In this document: positions 1 through 6,660 of the stretch, piece after piece | Layout of the letters: each line of letters opens with the position of its first letter | Position numbering within the stretch: the stretch's first letter is position 1 | DNA from: JAAYCB01 sp012744395 | GTDB lineage: Bacteria; Planctomycetota; Planctomycetia; Pirellulales; Thermoguttaceae | Assembly (NCBI GenBank): GCA_028703175.1 | Contig: JAQVNJ010000175.1 | Location: forward strand, 1-9,985 | DNA length: 9,985 nucleotides | Direction of reading: 5' to 3' | Made by a program: the position numbers and the translations under genes | The notes under the pieces: model-generated | Seen by the model: the letters and a program-made list of their open reading frames with translations, nothing else | Told to the model about the DNA's origin: nothing | Databases searched by the model: none

Positions 1-86
1 AGCTTGGGCACATCGGCGTAGATCTCGGGGTCGAGGGTCGTGTAGTCCCACCAGTCCGGGGCGACTTTGCTGATCGGTCGGGGCAT
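1..86 (-). CDS. N-terminus of a glucosamine-6-phosphate deaminase-like protein (partial)
   Basis: Only the first 28 codons are inside the window; the gene runs off the left edge. The ATG is at 86-84 on the minus strand, preceded by a perfect AGGAGG at 93-98 with a 6-nt spacer, which fixes the start. The peptide begins MPRPISKVAPDWWDYT and continues with an acidic, Leu/Asp/Tyr-containing stretch; there is no signal peptide. This N-terminus resembles, from memory, planctomycete proteins annotated as glucosamine-6-phosphate deaminase/isomerase-like (NagB/6-phosphogluconolactonase superfamily). No catalytic motif is visible in so short a fragment, so the function is a guess. It lies 146 nt downstream of the PIG-L deacetylase gene on the same strand. 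That would suit amino-sugar catabolism, in which an N-acetyl group is removed and the amino sugar is then deaminated. That a gene starts here is well supported; the product name is not. Confidence 0.6.
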   Translation of the reverse strand, partial: MPRPISKVAPDWWDYTTLDPEIYADVPK

Positions 87-92
87 CGTTGG

Positions 93-98
93 CCTCCT
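93..98 (-). promoter_or_regulatory. Shine-Dalgarno site of the left-edge gene
   Basis: The plus strand reads CCTCCT here, so the minus strand reads AGGAGG, 6 nt before the ATG at 86. It is a full-consensus site and the main evidence that a gene begins at 86 and continues off the left edge. Confidence 0.75.
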
Positions 99-103
99 GA
101 GAA

Positions 104-127
104 GGGTTCGGGGTTCAGGGTTCAGGG
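104..127. repeat. Triple heptamer tandem repeat GGGTTC(A/G)
   Basis: Three consecutive 7-bp units, GGGTTCG, GGGTTCA and GGGTTCA, are followed by a partial fourth (GGG). The array lies directly upstream of the Shine-Dalgarno site of the left-edge gene, within the spacer between that gene and the PIG-L gene. No function is evident. It appears to be one side of a small intergenic repeat module whose centre is the inverted repeat at 138-196. Confidence 0.7.
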
Positions 128-137
128 CCCTCACCTC

Positions 138-196
138 GTTGCCAAGCTCCAGCTTGGGAACGTTAAGACTTGGTTCCCAAGCTGGAGCTTGGCAAC
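138..196. repeat. Perfect 24-bp inverted repeat with 11-nt loop, arms themselves palindromic
   Basis: The left arm (138-161) and right arm (173-196) are exact reverse complements over 24 bp, separated by an 11-nt loop (162-172). Each arm also contains an internal palindrome, CCAAGCT-CC-AGCTTGG, so the element can fold either as one long hairpin or as two smaller hairpins. It starts 37 nt past the PIG-L stop codon in the direction of that gene's transcription. It could therefore stabilise the 3' end of that mRNA or halt polymerase, but no U-run follows it on either strand, so a classical intrinsic terminator is unlikely. A REP/BIME-like or miniature-element origin is the alternative. Confidence 0.85.
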
Positions 197-204
197 CAGG
201 AAAA

Positions 205-225
205 GCTGACGGCTGACGGCTGACA
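205..225. repeat. Triple heptamer tandem repeat GCTGAC(A/G)
   Basis: Three consecutive 7-bp units, GCTGACG, GCTGACG and GCTGACA, lie between the inverted repeat and the stop codon of the PIG-L gene. The ends AAGCTG (203-208) and CAGCTT (224-229) are reverse complements, so the array could close into a weak hairpin. It has the same 7-bp period as the array at 104-127 but a different unit sequence. Confidence 0.7.
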
Positions 226-232
226 GCTTCTC

Positions 233-982
233 TCACGCAAAAAGCGCTTTCAAAATGTCGTCTTGAGGATAGGAATGACCGCGGTGCTGGACGAAGGCCT
301 CGGCGGCCGCAACGCCGATCTGCTCGCCGCGCATGCGGGCGTGGCGGCGCATGGCATTCAGATATTCATCGATGCCATGGTGGTCCAGGAGCCATTGCCG
401 CTGGCTGACGTGGCAGGCCAGCATTTCGGCCTTCTCTTCGACTTGCTCGGAGATGTCGACGTAGGTTGTCGGCTCCACGGCGTTGCCCAGCGGGTCCTTG
501 GCCTCCAGGGGGTCGCAGTAATAAAGATGGGGGACTTGCGAACCTTCAACGACTGGAAACTCGGAGCAATTCGGGGCGCCGTAGAGGAAGCTGGCCGCCC
601 GGGCCAACAGCGAGGCCATCTCATGATCCATCATGTATTCCTTCGGCGCGTGGGCGAAGACCAGCGTTGGGGCGATCCGCCGGAACAGGTCGTAGCACTT
701 CTGGAGCGTGGGTTTGTCGTAGACCACCAGCCCATCGTTTTCGCCCAGGCAGTGGTAGCTGGCCCCGACCCGCCGGGCCGCGGTGGCCGCCTCCTCGGTT
801 CGCCGGGCGCTGATCGCCCAGCGGGTCTCGGTCATGCTGCCACAGTCCCCGCCGGTTGCGGTGGCGATGTGGAGTTCCCATCCGGCCTTCTTCAACCGGA
901 GGAGCGTGCCGGCGCAGAGGAATTCGGCATCGTCGGGGTGGGCCAGGAAACTCAGGGCGACTTTTCGTGTGGGCTGCGACAT
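233..982 (-). CDS. PIG-L/LmbE family zinc-dependent deacetylase
   Basis: A 249-residue protein of usual length for the PIG-L/LmbE family, whose members hydrolyse N-acetyl groups from GlcNAc-type or related substrates using zinc. The N-terminal strand leads into the signature AHPDDAEF (residues 14-21), which supplies the likely zinc ligand His15 and the general base/ligand Asp17-Asp18. A second motif, HAPKEYMMDH (111-120), supplies the likely third ligand His120. No signal peptide is visible, so it should act in the cytoplasm. The substrate cannot be told from sequence; bacillithiol-type, mycothiol-type and sugar deacetylases share these motifs. The ATG at 982 lacks a Shine-Dalgarno sequence: the minus strand upstream is C-rich (CCTCGCCCCCC). 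The start is chosen because the conserved strand begins only a few residues later. It is followed on the same strand by the deaminase-like gene and is divergent from the oxidoreductase operon. Confidence 0.9.
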   Translation of the reverse strand: MSQPTRKVALSFLAHPDDAEFLCAGTLLRLKKAGWELHIATATGGDCGSMTETRWAISARRTEEAATAARRVGASYHCLGENDGLVVYDKPTLQKCYDLFRRIAPTLVFAHAPKEYMMDHEMASLLARAASFLYGAPNCSEFPVVEGSQVPHLYYCDPLEAKDPLGNAVEPTTYVDISEQVEEKAEMLACHVSQRQWLLDHHGIDEYLNAMRRHARMRGEQIGVAAAEAFVQHRGHSYPQDDILKALFA

Positions 983-1064
983 GGGGGGCGAGGAGGTCCG
1001 TTGCTGGGAATCGAATTCGGGAAATGCGGGAACCCGGAACGGCTCCAGGTTCAGAACGCCGTCT

Positions 1065-1092
1065 AGTATAGCGATCGTGCCGGACGCAGCAA
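1065..1092 (-). promoter_or_regulatory. Candidate sigma70-type promoter for the PIG-L gene
   Basis: On the minus strand, TATACT (1065-1070) matches the -10 consensus at five of six positions. TTGCTG (1087-1092) matches the -35 TTGACA only at TTG. The spacer is 16 nt. Transcription would start near 1058 and leave a leader of about 75 nt before the ATG at 982. It is the only AT-rich spot in a very GC-rich spacer, which favours it, but the -35 is poor and other sigma factors are possible. Confidence 0.3.
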
Positions 1093-1135
1093 GCTGGCGC
1101 CGGTCGAAACGCCGGCGGCGGGCCCGCCGGCTTGC
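1089..1135. repeat. GC-rich palindromic region
   Basis: GCCGGCGG (1111-1118) and CCGCCGGC (1124-1131) are exact reverse complements around a 5-nt loop (CGGGC). An outer pair, GCAAGC (1089-1094) and GCTTGC (1130-1135), could close an alternative structure that competes for the same right arm. No U-run follows, so it is not a standard terminator. It lies upstream of both divergent genes and could be an operator, but no factor can be named. Confidence 0.45.
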
Positions 1136-1307
1136 AGGGCAGTGCGTTTTCCGTAATGCTTGTGGAAGGTTGGAAAAGCGGCGATGGCGCCCGCGGCAGG
1201 CAGTCGGCTCTCAAGGCAACGGCGATCTGCGCCCGGCGACGGGCAGGGCCGCGGACAGGGAATCGGTTCCTCCGCCTCACGCTGGGGAGTCGGAGCGGTT
1301 ACGAATC

Positions 1308-1313
1308 AGGAGA
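1308..1313 (+). promoter_or_regulatory. Shine-Dalgarno site setting the oxidoreductase start at 1322
   Basis: AGGAGA lies 8 nt before ATG 1322. It separates the true start from upstream in-frame ATGs (such as 1160), which would add about 54 residues of Arg/Gly/Ser-rich sequence ahead of the Rossmann fold. Confidence 0.7.
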
Positions 1314-1321
1314 ACGCGGCA

Positions 1322-2338
1322 ATGGCGGAGCGAAAACTCGGCGTGGCGATCCACGGCGCGGGGTCGGTCGCCCGGGCGCACGTGGCCAGTTGGCTGAAGA
1401 TTCCCCGGGCGAAGATCGTGTCGGTGTCGAGCCGGCGGCTGGAGAGCGCGCAACGGCTGGCCGCGGAGTTCCAGCTCGACTCTGCCGTGACCGACGACTA
1501 CGCGGCGGTCTTGCGAGACAAACGGGTGGATGTGGTCAACATCAGCGGTCCGAACCATGTCCACGCCGAGCAGGCGATCGCCGCCGCCAAGGCCGGCAAG
1601 CACTTGATGATCGAGAAGCCGATCTGCATCACCGCCGAGGAGAACCGCGCGCTCCGCGACGCGGTGGCCGCAGCGCGGGTCAAGAGCGTGGTCAGTTTCG
1701 TGCTCCGCTGGAATCCGCTCTTCGACAACATCAAGTCGCTGCTGGCAGCGGGGGCGGTCGGCGAACTGTTCTATCTCGAAGTCGACTACTGGCACGGGAT
1801 CAGCACCTGGTACAGCGGCTGGCAGTGGGCCCACACGCGGCAGACCGGCGGCAGCACGATGCTCCTGGCCGGCTGCCACGCCGCCGACGCACTGCGTTAC
1901 TTCGCCGGGTGCGAGGTTGCCGAGGTGGCGGCGTTCGGCAACAACATCAAGCGCGATTACGAGTACGAGGCCAACGTGGTGGCGATCCTCAAGTTCGAAA
2001 ACGGCCTGATCGGCAAGACGTCTTCCCTGCTCGACGCCGACATGCCCTACAGTTTCAACATCGACCTGCTCGGCAGCGAGGGCGCGCTGCGCGACAACCG
2101 CATCTGGTCGACGCGTCTCTTTCCGGGCCAGAGCGGGTGGACGACGATGAAGACGATCCTGCCCGATTCGGGCGACGTCGATCATCACCCGTTCGACGCG
2201 CAGATGAGCCACCTCGTCGACTGCATCTGCGGGGATCGCGAGTCGCACTGCAACGTGGCCAGCGGCTTCCACACCCACGAGGTGTGCCTGGCAATCGACC
2301 GCTCCATCGCCGCGGGAGGGAAGCCGGTTTCGCTATGA
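1322..2338 (+). CDS. Gfo/Idh/MocA family NAD(P)-dependent oxidoreductase
   Basis: A 338-residue protein of usual length for this family of sugar, inositol and sugar-acid dehydrogenases. The N-terminal Rossmann fold starts LGVAIHGAGSVA, with the dinucleotide loop GAGSVA at 12-17. The family motif EKP is at 98-100 (HLMIEKPI). The C-terminal substrate domain contains GCHAADALRY (184-193), where His186 and Asp189 fit the catalytic GxHxxD pattern. No Tat or Sec signal is present, so it is cytoplasmic; many planctomycete relatives are exported by Tat. The substrate is unknown. The start at 1322 is set by AGGAGA at 1308-1313 and by the position of the Rossmann strand. The stop codon overlaps the next gene by 4 bp (ATGA), so the two are almost certainly translated from one mRNA and probably act on one pathway. 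Confidence 0.92.
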   Translation: MAERKLGVAIHGAGSVARAHVASWLKIPRAKIVSVSSRRLESAQRLAAEFQLDSAVTDDYAAVLRDKRVDVVNISGPNHVHAEQAIAAAKAGKHLMIEKPICITAEENRALRDAVAAARVKSVVSFVLRWNPLFDNIKSLLAAGAVGELFYLEVDYWHGISTWYSGWQWAHTRQTGGSTMLLAGCHAADALRYFAGCEVAEVAAFGNNIKRDYEYEANVVAILKFENGLIGKTSSLLDADMPYSFNIDLLGSEGALRDNRIWSTRLFPGQSGWTTMKTILPDSGDVDHHPFDAQMSHLVDCICGDRESHCNVASGFHTHEVCLAIDRSIAAGGKPVSL

Positions 2339-3372
2339 TGACACCCCGCCAACGGTGGCTCGCTCTGTTTGAATGCCGGCAGCCCGACCGGATTCCGACC
2401 GACTATCAGGCGACGCCGGAGGTCACCGCCCGGCTGCTGGATGAACTCGGCTGCGGCGACGAGGAGGGGCTCTGGAAGCGGCTGAAGATCGACCGGCGGA
2501 AGGAAGTCATCCCGCCGTGGACCGGCCGGCGGGATGGGGGCGGCGGCGACATATGGGGCATCACTTACCGCCGCGTGGAGTACGGCGGCGGGGCCTACAA
2601 CGAACCGTGCCGCCACCCGTTGGCCGAGGTCGACTCGGTCGCGGAGGTGCACGCCTATCGCTGGCCATCGCCCGAGGAGTTTGACTACGCGGCGATCACG
2701 AAAATCTGCCGGGAGGACGACGGGACCCGCCCGATCCATGCCGGCTGCTACGAGCCCTTTCTGCTCTACGGCTACCTGCGGGGCCTGGAGCGGGCGTTTG
2801 AGGACTTGATCCTCAGGCCGCAGATTGCCGACGCGATCCTCGGCCACCTGTTCGATTTCCACTGGGAGCATCACCGGCGGATATTCGCGGCCGGGGCGGG
2901 GCGGATCGACACGACTTGGGTCGCCGAGGACCTGGGCTCCCAGACCGGGCCGTTGATCAGCCTGGCGATGTATCGGCGGTTCTTGCGCGACAACCAGGTG
3001 AAGATGGCCGAGCTGGCCCGGTCCCATGGCATCCACGTGATGTACCACACCGACGGGGCCGCGCGGATGTTTATCCCCGACCTGCTGGACCGCGTGGGGA
3101 TCGAGATTCTCAATCCCATCCAGTGGCGGAGCGCCGGGATGGATCGCGCGCGGCTGGTGGCCGATTTCGGCGGCCGGCTGATCTTCCACGGCTCGATCGA
3201 CAACCAGCGGACGCTGGCTTTCGGCAGCGCCGAAGACGTCGCCCGCGAGGTCCGCGAAAGCATCGAAATCTACCGCCCGGCGCGGTGGATCTGCGCCCCC
3301 TGCCACAACCTCCAGCCGATCACGCCGACGGAGAACATCCTGGCGATGTACGAGGCGATCGGCAGCGCGTGA
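2335..3372 (+). CDS. Uroporphyrinogen decarboxylase (URO-D)-like protein, not HemE
   Basis: A 345-residue protein with the URO-D/MtaA/CmuA-type TIM-barrel pattern: an N-terminal MTPRQRWLALFE opening, DRIPTDY near residue 18, a central segment LGSQTGPLISLAMYRRF, then YHTDG (His238, Asp240), GIEILNPIQ and a C-terminal CAPCHNLQPITPTENI (Cys320, Cys323). The Arg-containing substrate motif of true HemE near the N-terminus is absent. Most family members of unknown role act in corrinoid or methyl-transfer chemistry or in poorly defined sugar-related clusters. The HxC zinc motif of MtaA/CmuA methyltransferases is HTD here, so a metal site, if present, differs. The ATG at 2335 overlaps the preceding stop codon; a second ATG at 2338 is equally possible, with GGAGGG at 2315-2320 somewhat distant from either. 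It is translationally coupled to the oxidoreductase. Superfamily assignment is firm; reaction unknown. Confidence 0.85.
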   Translation: MMTPRQRWLALFECRQPDRIPTDYQATPEVTARLLDELGCGDEEGLWKRLKIDRRKEVIPPWTGRRDGGGGDIWGITYRRVEYGGGAYNEPCRHPLAEVDSVAEVHAYRWPSPEEFDYAAITKICREDDGTRPIHAGCYEPFLLYGYLRGLERAFEDLILRPQIADAILGHLFDFHWEHHRRIFAAGAGRIDTTWVAEDLGSQTGPLISLAMYRRFLRDNQVKMAELARSHGIHVMYHTDGAARMFIPDLLDRVGIEILNPIQWRSAGMDRARLVADFGGRLIFHGSIDNQRTLAFGSAEDVAREVRESIEIYRPARWICAPCHNLQPITPTENILAMYEAIGSA

Positions 3373-3487
3373 AGCGGGGTCTCCGGCCGGCCGCCGAGTC
3401 TGCCGGCTCTGGTCGTCCCCGGCTGCTTCGTGAATGCCGGCAGTTGGGATCTGCACCAGTCCCGTCAGTAGGACTCGATCTCCACCC

Positions 3488-4243
3488 TCACTCATCCTTC
3501 GCCAACTCGGCCATCACCTCATCGGAGATGTTGAAGTTGGCGGAGACATTCTGGACGTCATCGTGGTCGTCGAGGCGCTCCATGAGCCTGAGGATCTTGC
3601 GGGCGGCGTCGGCGTCGAGGTCGACGGTCTCGTTGGGAACCAGGCTCAGCTCGCGGACCTCGGTCTCGATGTTGGCGTCGGCCAGGGCCTTGGAGACGGC
3701 CTCGAACTGGCCGACGCCGCAGGTGATTTCGAACTTGCCGGCGCCGGCTTTGACGTCGTCGGCCCCGGCCTCGATGGCAATCTCCATCAGCGTATCTTCA
3801 TCGACCTGGTCGGCGGCGACGATGAACAGCCCCTTCTTCTCGAAATTCCAGGCGACGCAGCCGGTCTTGCCGAGCTTGCCGCCGGCCACCTCGAAGGCCT
3901 TGCGAATCTCGGGGGCGGTCCGGTTGAGGTTGTCGGTCAGGCATTCGCAGAGCACGGCGACGCCGCCCGGGCCGTAACCTTCGTAGACGACTTCCTCGAG
4001 GTTTCCGCCGTCCAGTTCGCCCGTTCCCTTCTTGATCGCCCGCGCGATGTTGTCTTTGGGCATGCTCACCGCCTTGGCGGCGTCGACCGCGGCGCGGAGG
4101 CGGAAGTTGACGTCCAGGTCGCCGCCACCCATCTTCGCGGCGATGATGATCGCCTTGGTGAGCTTGCTCCAGAGCTTGCCCCGCTTCGCGTCGATCAATG
4201 CCTTCTTGTGCTTGATGCCCGCCCAGTGTGAATGGCCTGCCAT
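3488..4243 (-). CDS. yebC: YebC/PmpR family protein (TACO1-like)
   Basis: A 251-residue protein of standard family length. The N-terminus MAGHSHWAGIKHKKALIDAK and the adjoining helices are the family hallmark. MPKDNIARAIKKGTG (61-75), YEGYGPGGVAVL (87-98) and NRTAPEIRKAF (108-118) follow. The C-terminal domain ends with LDDHDDVQNVSANFNI. Family members were long called transcriptional regulators (PmpR in Pseudomonas). More recent work on YebC and mitochondrial TACO1 links them to translation, easing ribosome stalling at proline-rich stretches. Acidic patches and lack of a signal peptide fit a cytoplasmic role. The start at 4243 has AAGGA at 4251-4255 with a 7-nt spacer. The frame stays open upstream but that part is Arg/Pro-rich and not family-like. 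It is the last gene of the minus-strand block, 121 nt after the TPR gene, and converges with the URO-D gene. Confidence 0.95.
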   Translation of the reverse strand: MAGHSHWAGIKHKKALIDAKRGKLWSKLTKAIIIAAKMGGGDLDVNFRLRAAVDAAKAVSMPKDNIARAIKKGTGELDGGNLEEVVYEGYGPGGVAVLCECLTDNLNRTAPEIRKAFEVAGGKLGKTGCVAWNFEKKGLFIVAADQVDEDTLMEIAIEAGADDVKAGAGKFEITCGVGQFEAVSKALADANIETEVRELSLVPNETVDLDADAARKILRLMERLDDHDDVQNVSANFNISDEVMAELAKDE

Positions 4244-4302
4244 ATCAGCGTCCTTGTTGCTCGGATCGAATGCTTCGACTTGGCGTCGTGGCGGATCCTT
4301 GC

Positions 4303-4319
4303 GCCGGTTCCCGACCGGC
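4303..4319. repeat. Short hairpin between the TPR gene and yebC
   Basis: GCCGGT (4303-4308) and ACCGGC (4314-4319) can pair around a 5-nt loop, about 60 nt ahead of the yebC start. No U-run follows on the minus strand, so termination of the upstream operon is not indicated. It may be a chance GC palindrome. Confidence 0.3.
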
Positions 4320-4364
4320 TTTCCGCCGGGTGTTCGCCGGGCAAAGACCGCCGCGCCGCGCGCG

Positions 4365-6632
4365 TTACTTGGTTTTTTCCAGCTTGTCGCGGACTCTTTC
4401 CGCTGCCTGTTCGTCGCCGGCCTGCTTGAATCGTTCGTAGGATCGCCGCCAGGCCGCCGCCGCCTTGTCGTTCTGCTTGCACCTGGCATAGGCCTCGCCG
4501 AGGTGATCGAGCACGACCGGATCGGGCTCGAATTCCGCGGCCTTCTCCAACTCGGCGACAGCCCGCTCGTACTGGCCCTGCCGGAAGAGCACCCAGCCGA
4601 GGCTGTCGCGGAATGCGCCGTTGTCCGGTTCGGCCTCGACGGCCCGTTCGATCATCCGCCGGGCGCGGTGGAGGTGCATGTTCTCATCGGCCCAGAGATA
4701 GCCGAGGTCGTTCAGCGCGCCGGGGTCTTCGGGGAACTCGTCGAGAACCTGCTGGAGCCATTCGACGGCATCGGGAATTCGCCGCTCTTCGAGGCAGAGG
4801 TTGGAGAGGATCATCCGCGACTGGCGGACAATCCGCCGCACCTGCGGGGAGCCGTGCTGATCGTCGAAGCGGTCGACGAGCGCGCGATACGCGGCGGCCG
4901 CTTCGGGCTTGCGATCGGCATGGTAGAGAATCCAGGCCACTCGGCTATGGAAGACGGCGGAATCCTCGTCGAGCCGGATCGCCGCGCGCGCCGCGGCCAG
5001 GGCCTCGTCCGTCTTCCCGGCCATCTCCAGGGCCGCGGCCAGATAATACTGGAAGACGGCCGCGCGCTGGCCCTCGACTCCCGGCAGTTCGGCGGCCTGG
5101 CGGAACACGTCGGCCGACTCGGCGTATTTCTCCGCCTCCAACAGCGCCACGCCCCAATCGAGAAGCCCACTGGCGGCACGTTCGGGAGCCAGACGGAACG
5201 CCGCCTGGAACAGGGGGGGAACGTCATCGAAGCGTCCGGCGGCCAGGCCAAGCTGCGCCGCGGCCAGCAGCGCCGCGGCGGCGAGCGGTTCTTCGCTGAG
5301 CGATGTTCCGGCGGTTGCGAGGATCGCGCTGACGGTGGACTCGGAGGCGGCGAGCCGCTGCAACCCTTCCCCCAGGGGATCGAGGGAGCCGGCCTTCTCA
5401 ACGACGGCGGCGAGGACGTCGGCAATCGCCGGGTCGTCGCCGCGGCCCAAATGGATTTCGAGCAGGCGGCGATAGACAGTCAAAGTCGGCGCGTCCTCGA
5501 CGAGGCCGCGATAGAGCCGCTCGGCCTTCTCGGGCTGGTTTGCAGCGGCGTATTTCTCGGCGAGGAAATAGCGGGCGGCCGTGTTCTCCGGTTGCTGCTG
5601 ATGGAGTCCCTCCAGATACTCGATGAGTTGTTCTTGGCGGCCGAGTTTTCCGAGGATTTCCTCCAGGAGCAGGCAGCCGGCGAGCCCGTCTTCCTCGGGC
5701 CGTTCGTGGAAATAGACCTTCAGGGCGGCGAGCGCGTCTTCGAGGCGGCCGGCGGACTGGTGGAGTCTCGCCTCGTTCAGCGCTGCGCGCCGCGGTTGGG
5801 GCGCGGCTCTCTGCGACTGGTCGAAAGCGCGTTTCGCCTCGTCCGTCCGGCCCGCCGAGAGGAAGCACGATCCGATCAATTGGCAGACGGCGGCCTCCTT
5901 CTCGAGCAGGGCCTTGCGGGCCTCCGGCGAGAGTTGGAACTTGTCGGGCTCCGCGAGGGCTTCCACCACGCGTGCCAGATAGCCGGCCGCTTTTTCGTAT
6001 TCTTCGTTGAGGTGGCAGAGCCGTCCGATCTCCAGCCAGAGGATGACTTCGTCGCCGGCGGGGAGAACGGCGGGCGGATCGGCCGCGACGAGCCGCTCGT
6101 ACAACGCGACGGCCCCTGGCCCCTGGCCTTCGCTCGCCAGGTGCATGGCCATGAATCGCAGGAGCGCCGCATCGGCCCGATTGGCGGGCCGCATCCGTCT
6201 TGCGGCGTACTCCGCCATGGCCGGGCGCTTGAGCCGCGCCGAGAGGCGGACGACCGCTCTGGCGGCGTCCTCCGCGGCGGAATCGAAGCGCAGCGTTCGC
6301 TGATAGGCGCGGAGCGCCTTGTCGTACAGCGGCCGGGCCAAATCGGTCTTGCCGCTCCGCCATGCACGGTCGCCGCGATCCTCCAGTTCGTGGGCCAGGC
6401 TGAACAGAGCCAGGGCCTCGACCCTGTCTTGTTCCGCTTCGCTCGGGGGCCGCTGCGGGATGAACCGGGCGCAGGGTTCCTCGAATGGGAAGGCATCGAG
6501 GGGATCGCCGGCCGCCGGCGCGTCTCCGGGCTCGGCGCCGGGCGGAGAGGCTCCGGCCGGCGTCCATCCGGAGGCCGGCAACAGGCTGAGCGCGATCAGC
6601 AAAGGGGAGTACCAAGAGAAGCGAAACGGCAC
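4365..6632 (-). CDS. Secreted or periplasmic tetratricopeptide-repeat protein
   Basis: A 755-residue protein. The N-terminus has a basic start, a hydrophobic run LLIALSLLPA (11-20) and a small-residue site (AGA near 26-28), so it is probably exported by Sec. No lipobox Cys is seen there. After a Pro/Ala/Gly linker to about residue 45, the rest is helical with many TPR-like 34-residue units, for example near 203-225, 284-308, 353-380, 491-516, 525-553, 636-670, 673-703 and 706-733. The last three are clearest (NDLGYLWAD, FRDSLGWVLFRQGQYERAV, VLDHLGEAYARCKQNDKAA) and resemble the C-terminal repeats of TPR adaptor proteins such as the Pseudomonas PA4667/LbcA group. It should be a protein-binding scaffold; the partner is unknown. 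The GTG at 6632 is chosen because AAGGAGG (6639-6645) precedes it by 6 nt and the signal peptide follows at once. It lies 28 nt after the preceding gene, so it is co-transcribed. Confidence 0.85.
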   Translation of the reverse strand: MPFRFSWYSPLLIALSLLPASGWTPAGASPPGAEPGDAPAAGDPLDAFPFEEPCARFIPQRPPSEAEQDRVEALALFSLAHELEDRGDRAWRSGKTDLARPLYDKALRAYQRTLRFDSAAEDAARAVVRLSARLKRPAMAEYAARRMRPANRADAALLRFMAMHLASEGQGPGAVALYERLVAADPPAVLPAGDEVILWLEIGRLCHLNEEYEKAAGYLARVVEALAEPDKFQLSPEARKALLEKEAAVCQLIGSCFLSAGRTDEAKRAFDQSQRAAPQPRRAALNEARLHQSAGRLEDALAALKVYFHERPEEDGLAGCLLLEEILGKLGRQEQLIEYLEGLHQQQPENTAARYFLAEKYAAANQPEKAERLYRGLVEDAPTLTVYRRLLEIHLGRGDDPAIADVLAAVVEKAGSLDPLGEGLQRLAASESTVSAILATAGTSLSEEPLAAAALLAAAQLGLAAGRFDDVPPLFQAAFRLAPERAASGLLDWGVALLEAEKYAESADVFRQAAELPGVEGQRAAVFQYYLAAALEMAGKTDEALAAARAAIRLDEDSAVFHSRVAWILYHADRKPEAAAAYRALVDRFDDQHGSPQVRRIVRQSRMILSNLCLEERRIPDAVEWLQQVLDEFPEDPGALNDLGYLWADENMHLHRARRMIERAVEAEPDNGAFRDSLGWVLFRQGQYERAVAELEKAAEFEPDPVVLDHLGEAYARCKQNDKAAAAWRRSYERFKQAGDEQAAERVRDKLEKTK

Positions 6633-6638
6633 CGTGCG

Positions 6639-6645
6639 CCTCCTT
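6639..6645 (-). promoter_or_regulatory. Shine-Dalgarno site setting the GTG start of the TPR gene
   Basis: The minus strand reads AAGGAGG, 6 nt before GTG at 6632. The frame remains open for over 400 nt further upstream, through the end of the preceding gene, so this site together with the signal peptide decides the start. Confidence 0.8.
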
Positions 6646-6660
6646 CCCGCGGCCAAACGA

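Larger units (their letters stand above)
983..1321. other. Divergent intergenic region of 339 bp
   Basis: This non-coding stretch lies between the starts of the PIG-L gene (minus) and the oxidoreductase gene (plus), so promoters for both should be here. Visible items are a weak sigma70-like promoter for the minus strand (1065-1092), a GC-rich palindromic region (1089-1135) and a Shine-Dalgarno site for the plus-strand gene (1308-1313). Open frames run through this region in several phases but are GC-driven. Their translations are Arg/Gly/Pro-rich and match no family I recognise. No RNA gene or riboswitch pattern was recognised. Confidence 0.6.

Noticed and set aside
138..196. Rho-independent terminator for the PIG-L gene
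   Set aside because: The stem is long but no T-run follows in either direction, so a dispersed repeat or 3' stabilising element fits better.
1132..2334. In-frame open stretch upstream of the URO-D gene that would make a 746-residue fusion protein
   Set aside because: It lies out of frame over the Gfo/Idh gene and is Arg/Gly-rich without family features. The URO-D fold begins at 2335, where start and stop overlap as expected for coupled genes.
3373..3487. Bidirectional terminator between the URO-D gene and yebC
   Set aside because: Only weak short inverted repeats are visible (for example AGTCC/GGACT around 3460-3475), and there is no T-run on either strand.
2185..3495. A 436-codon minus-strand frame opposite the URO-D gene
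   Set aside because: It is rich in Arg, Pro and Asp, resembles no family, and overlaps strongly supported plus-strand genes and the 3' end of yebC.
4244..4489. N-terminal extension of YebC by 82 residues
   Set aside because: The family start MAGHSHW follows directly after an AAGGA site at 4251-4255, while the extension is Arg/Pro-rich and overlaps the TPR gene.
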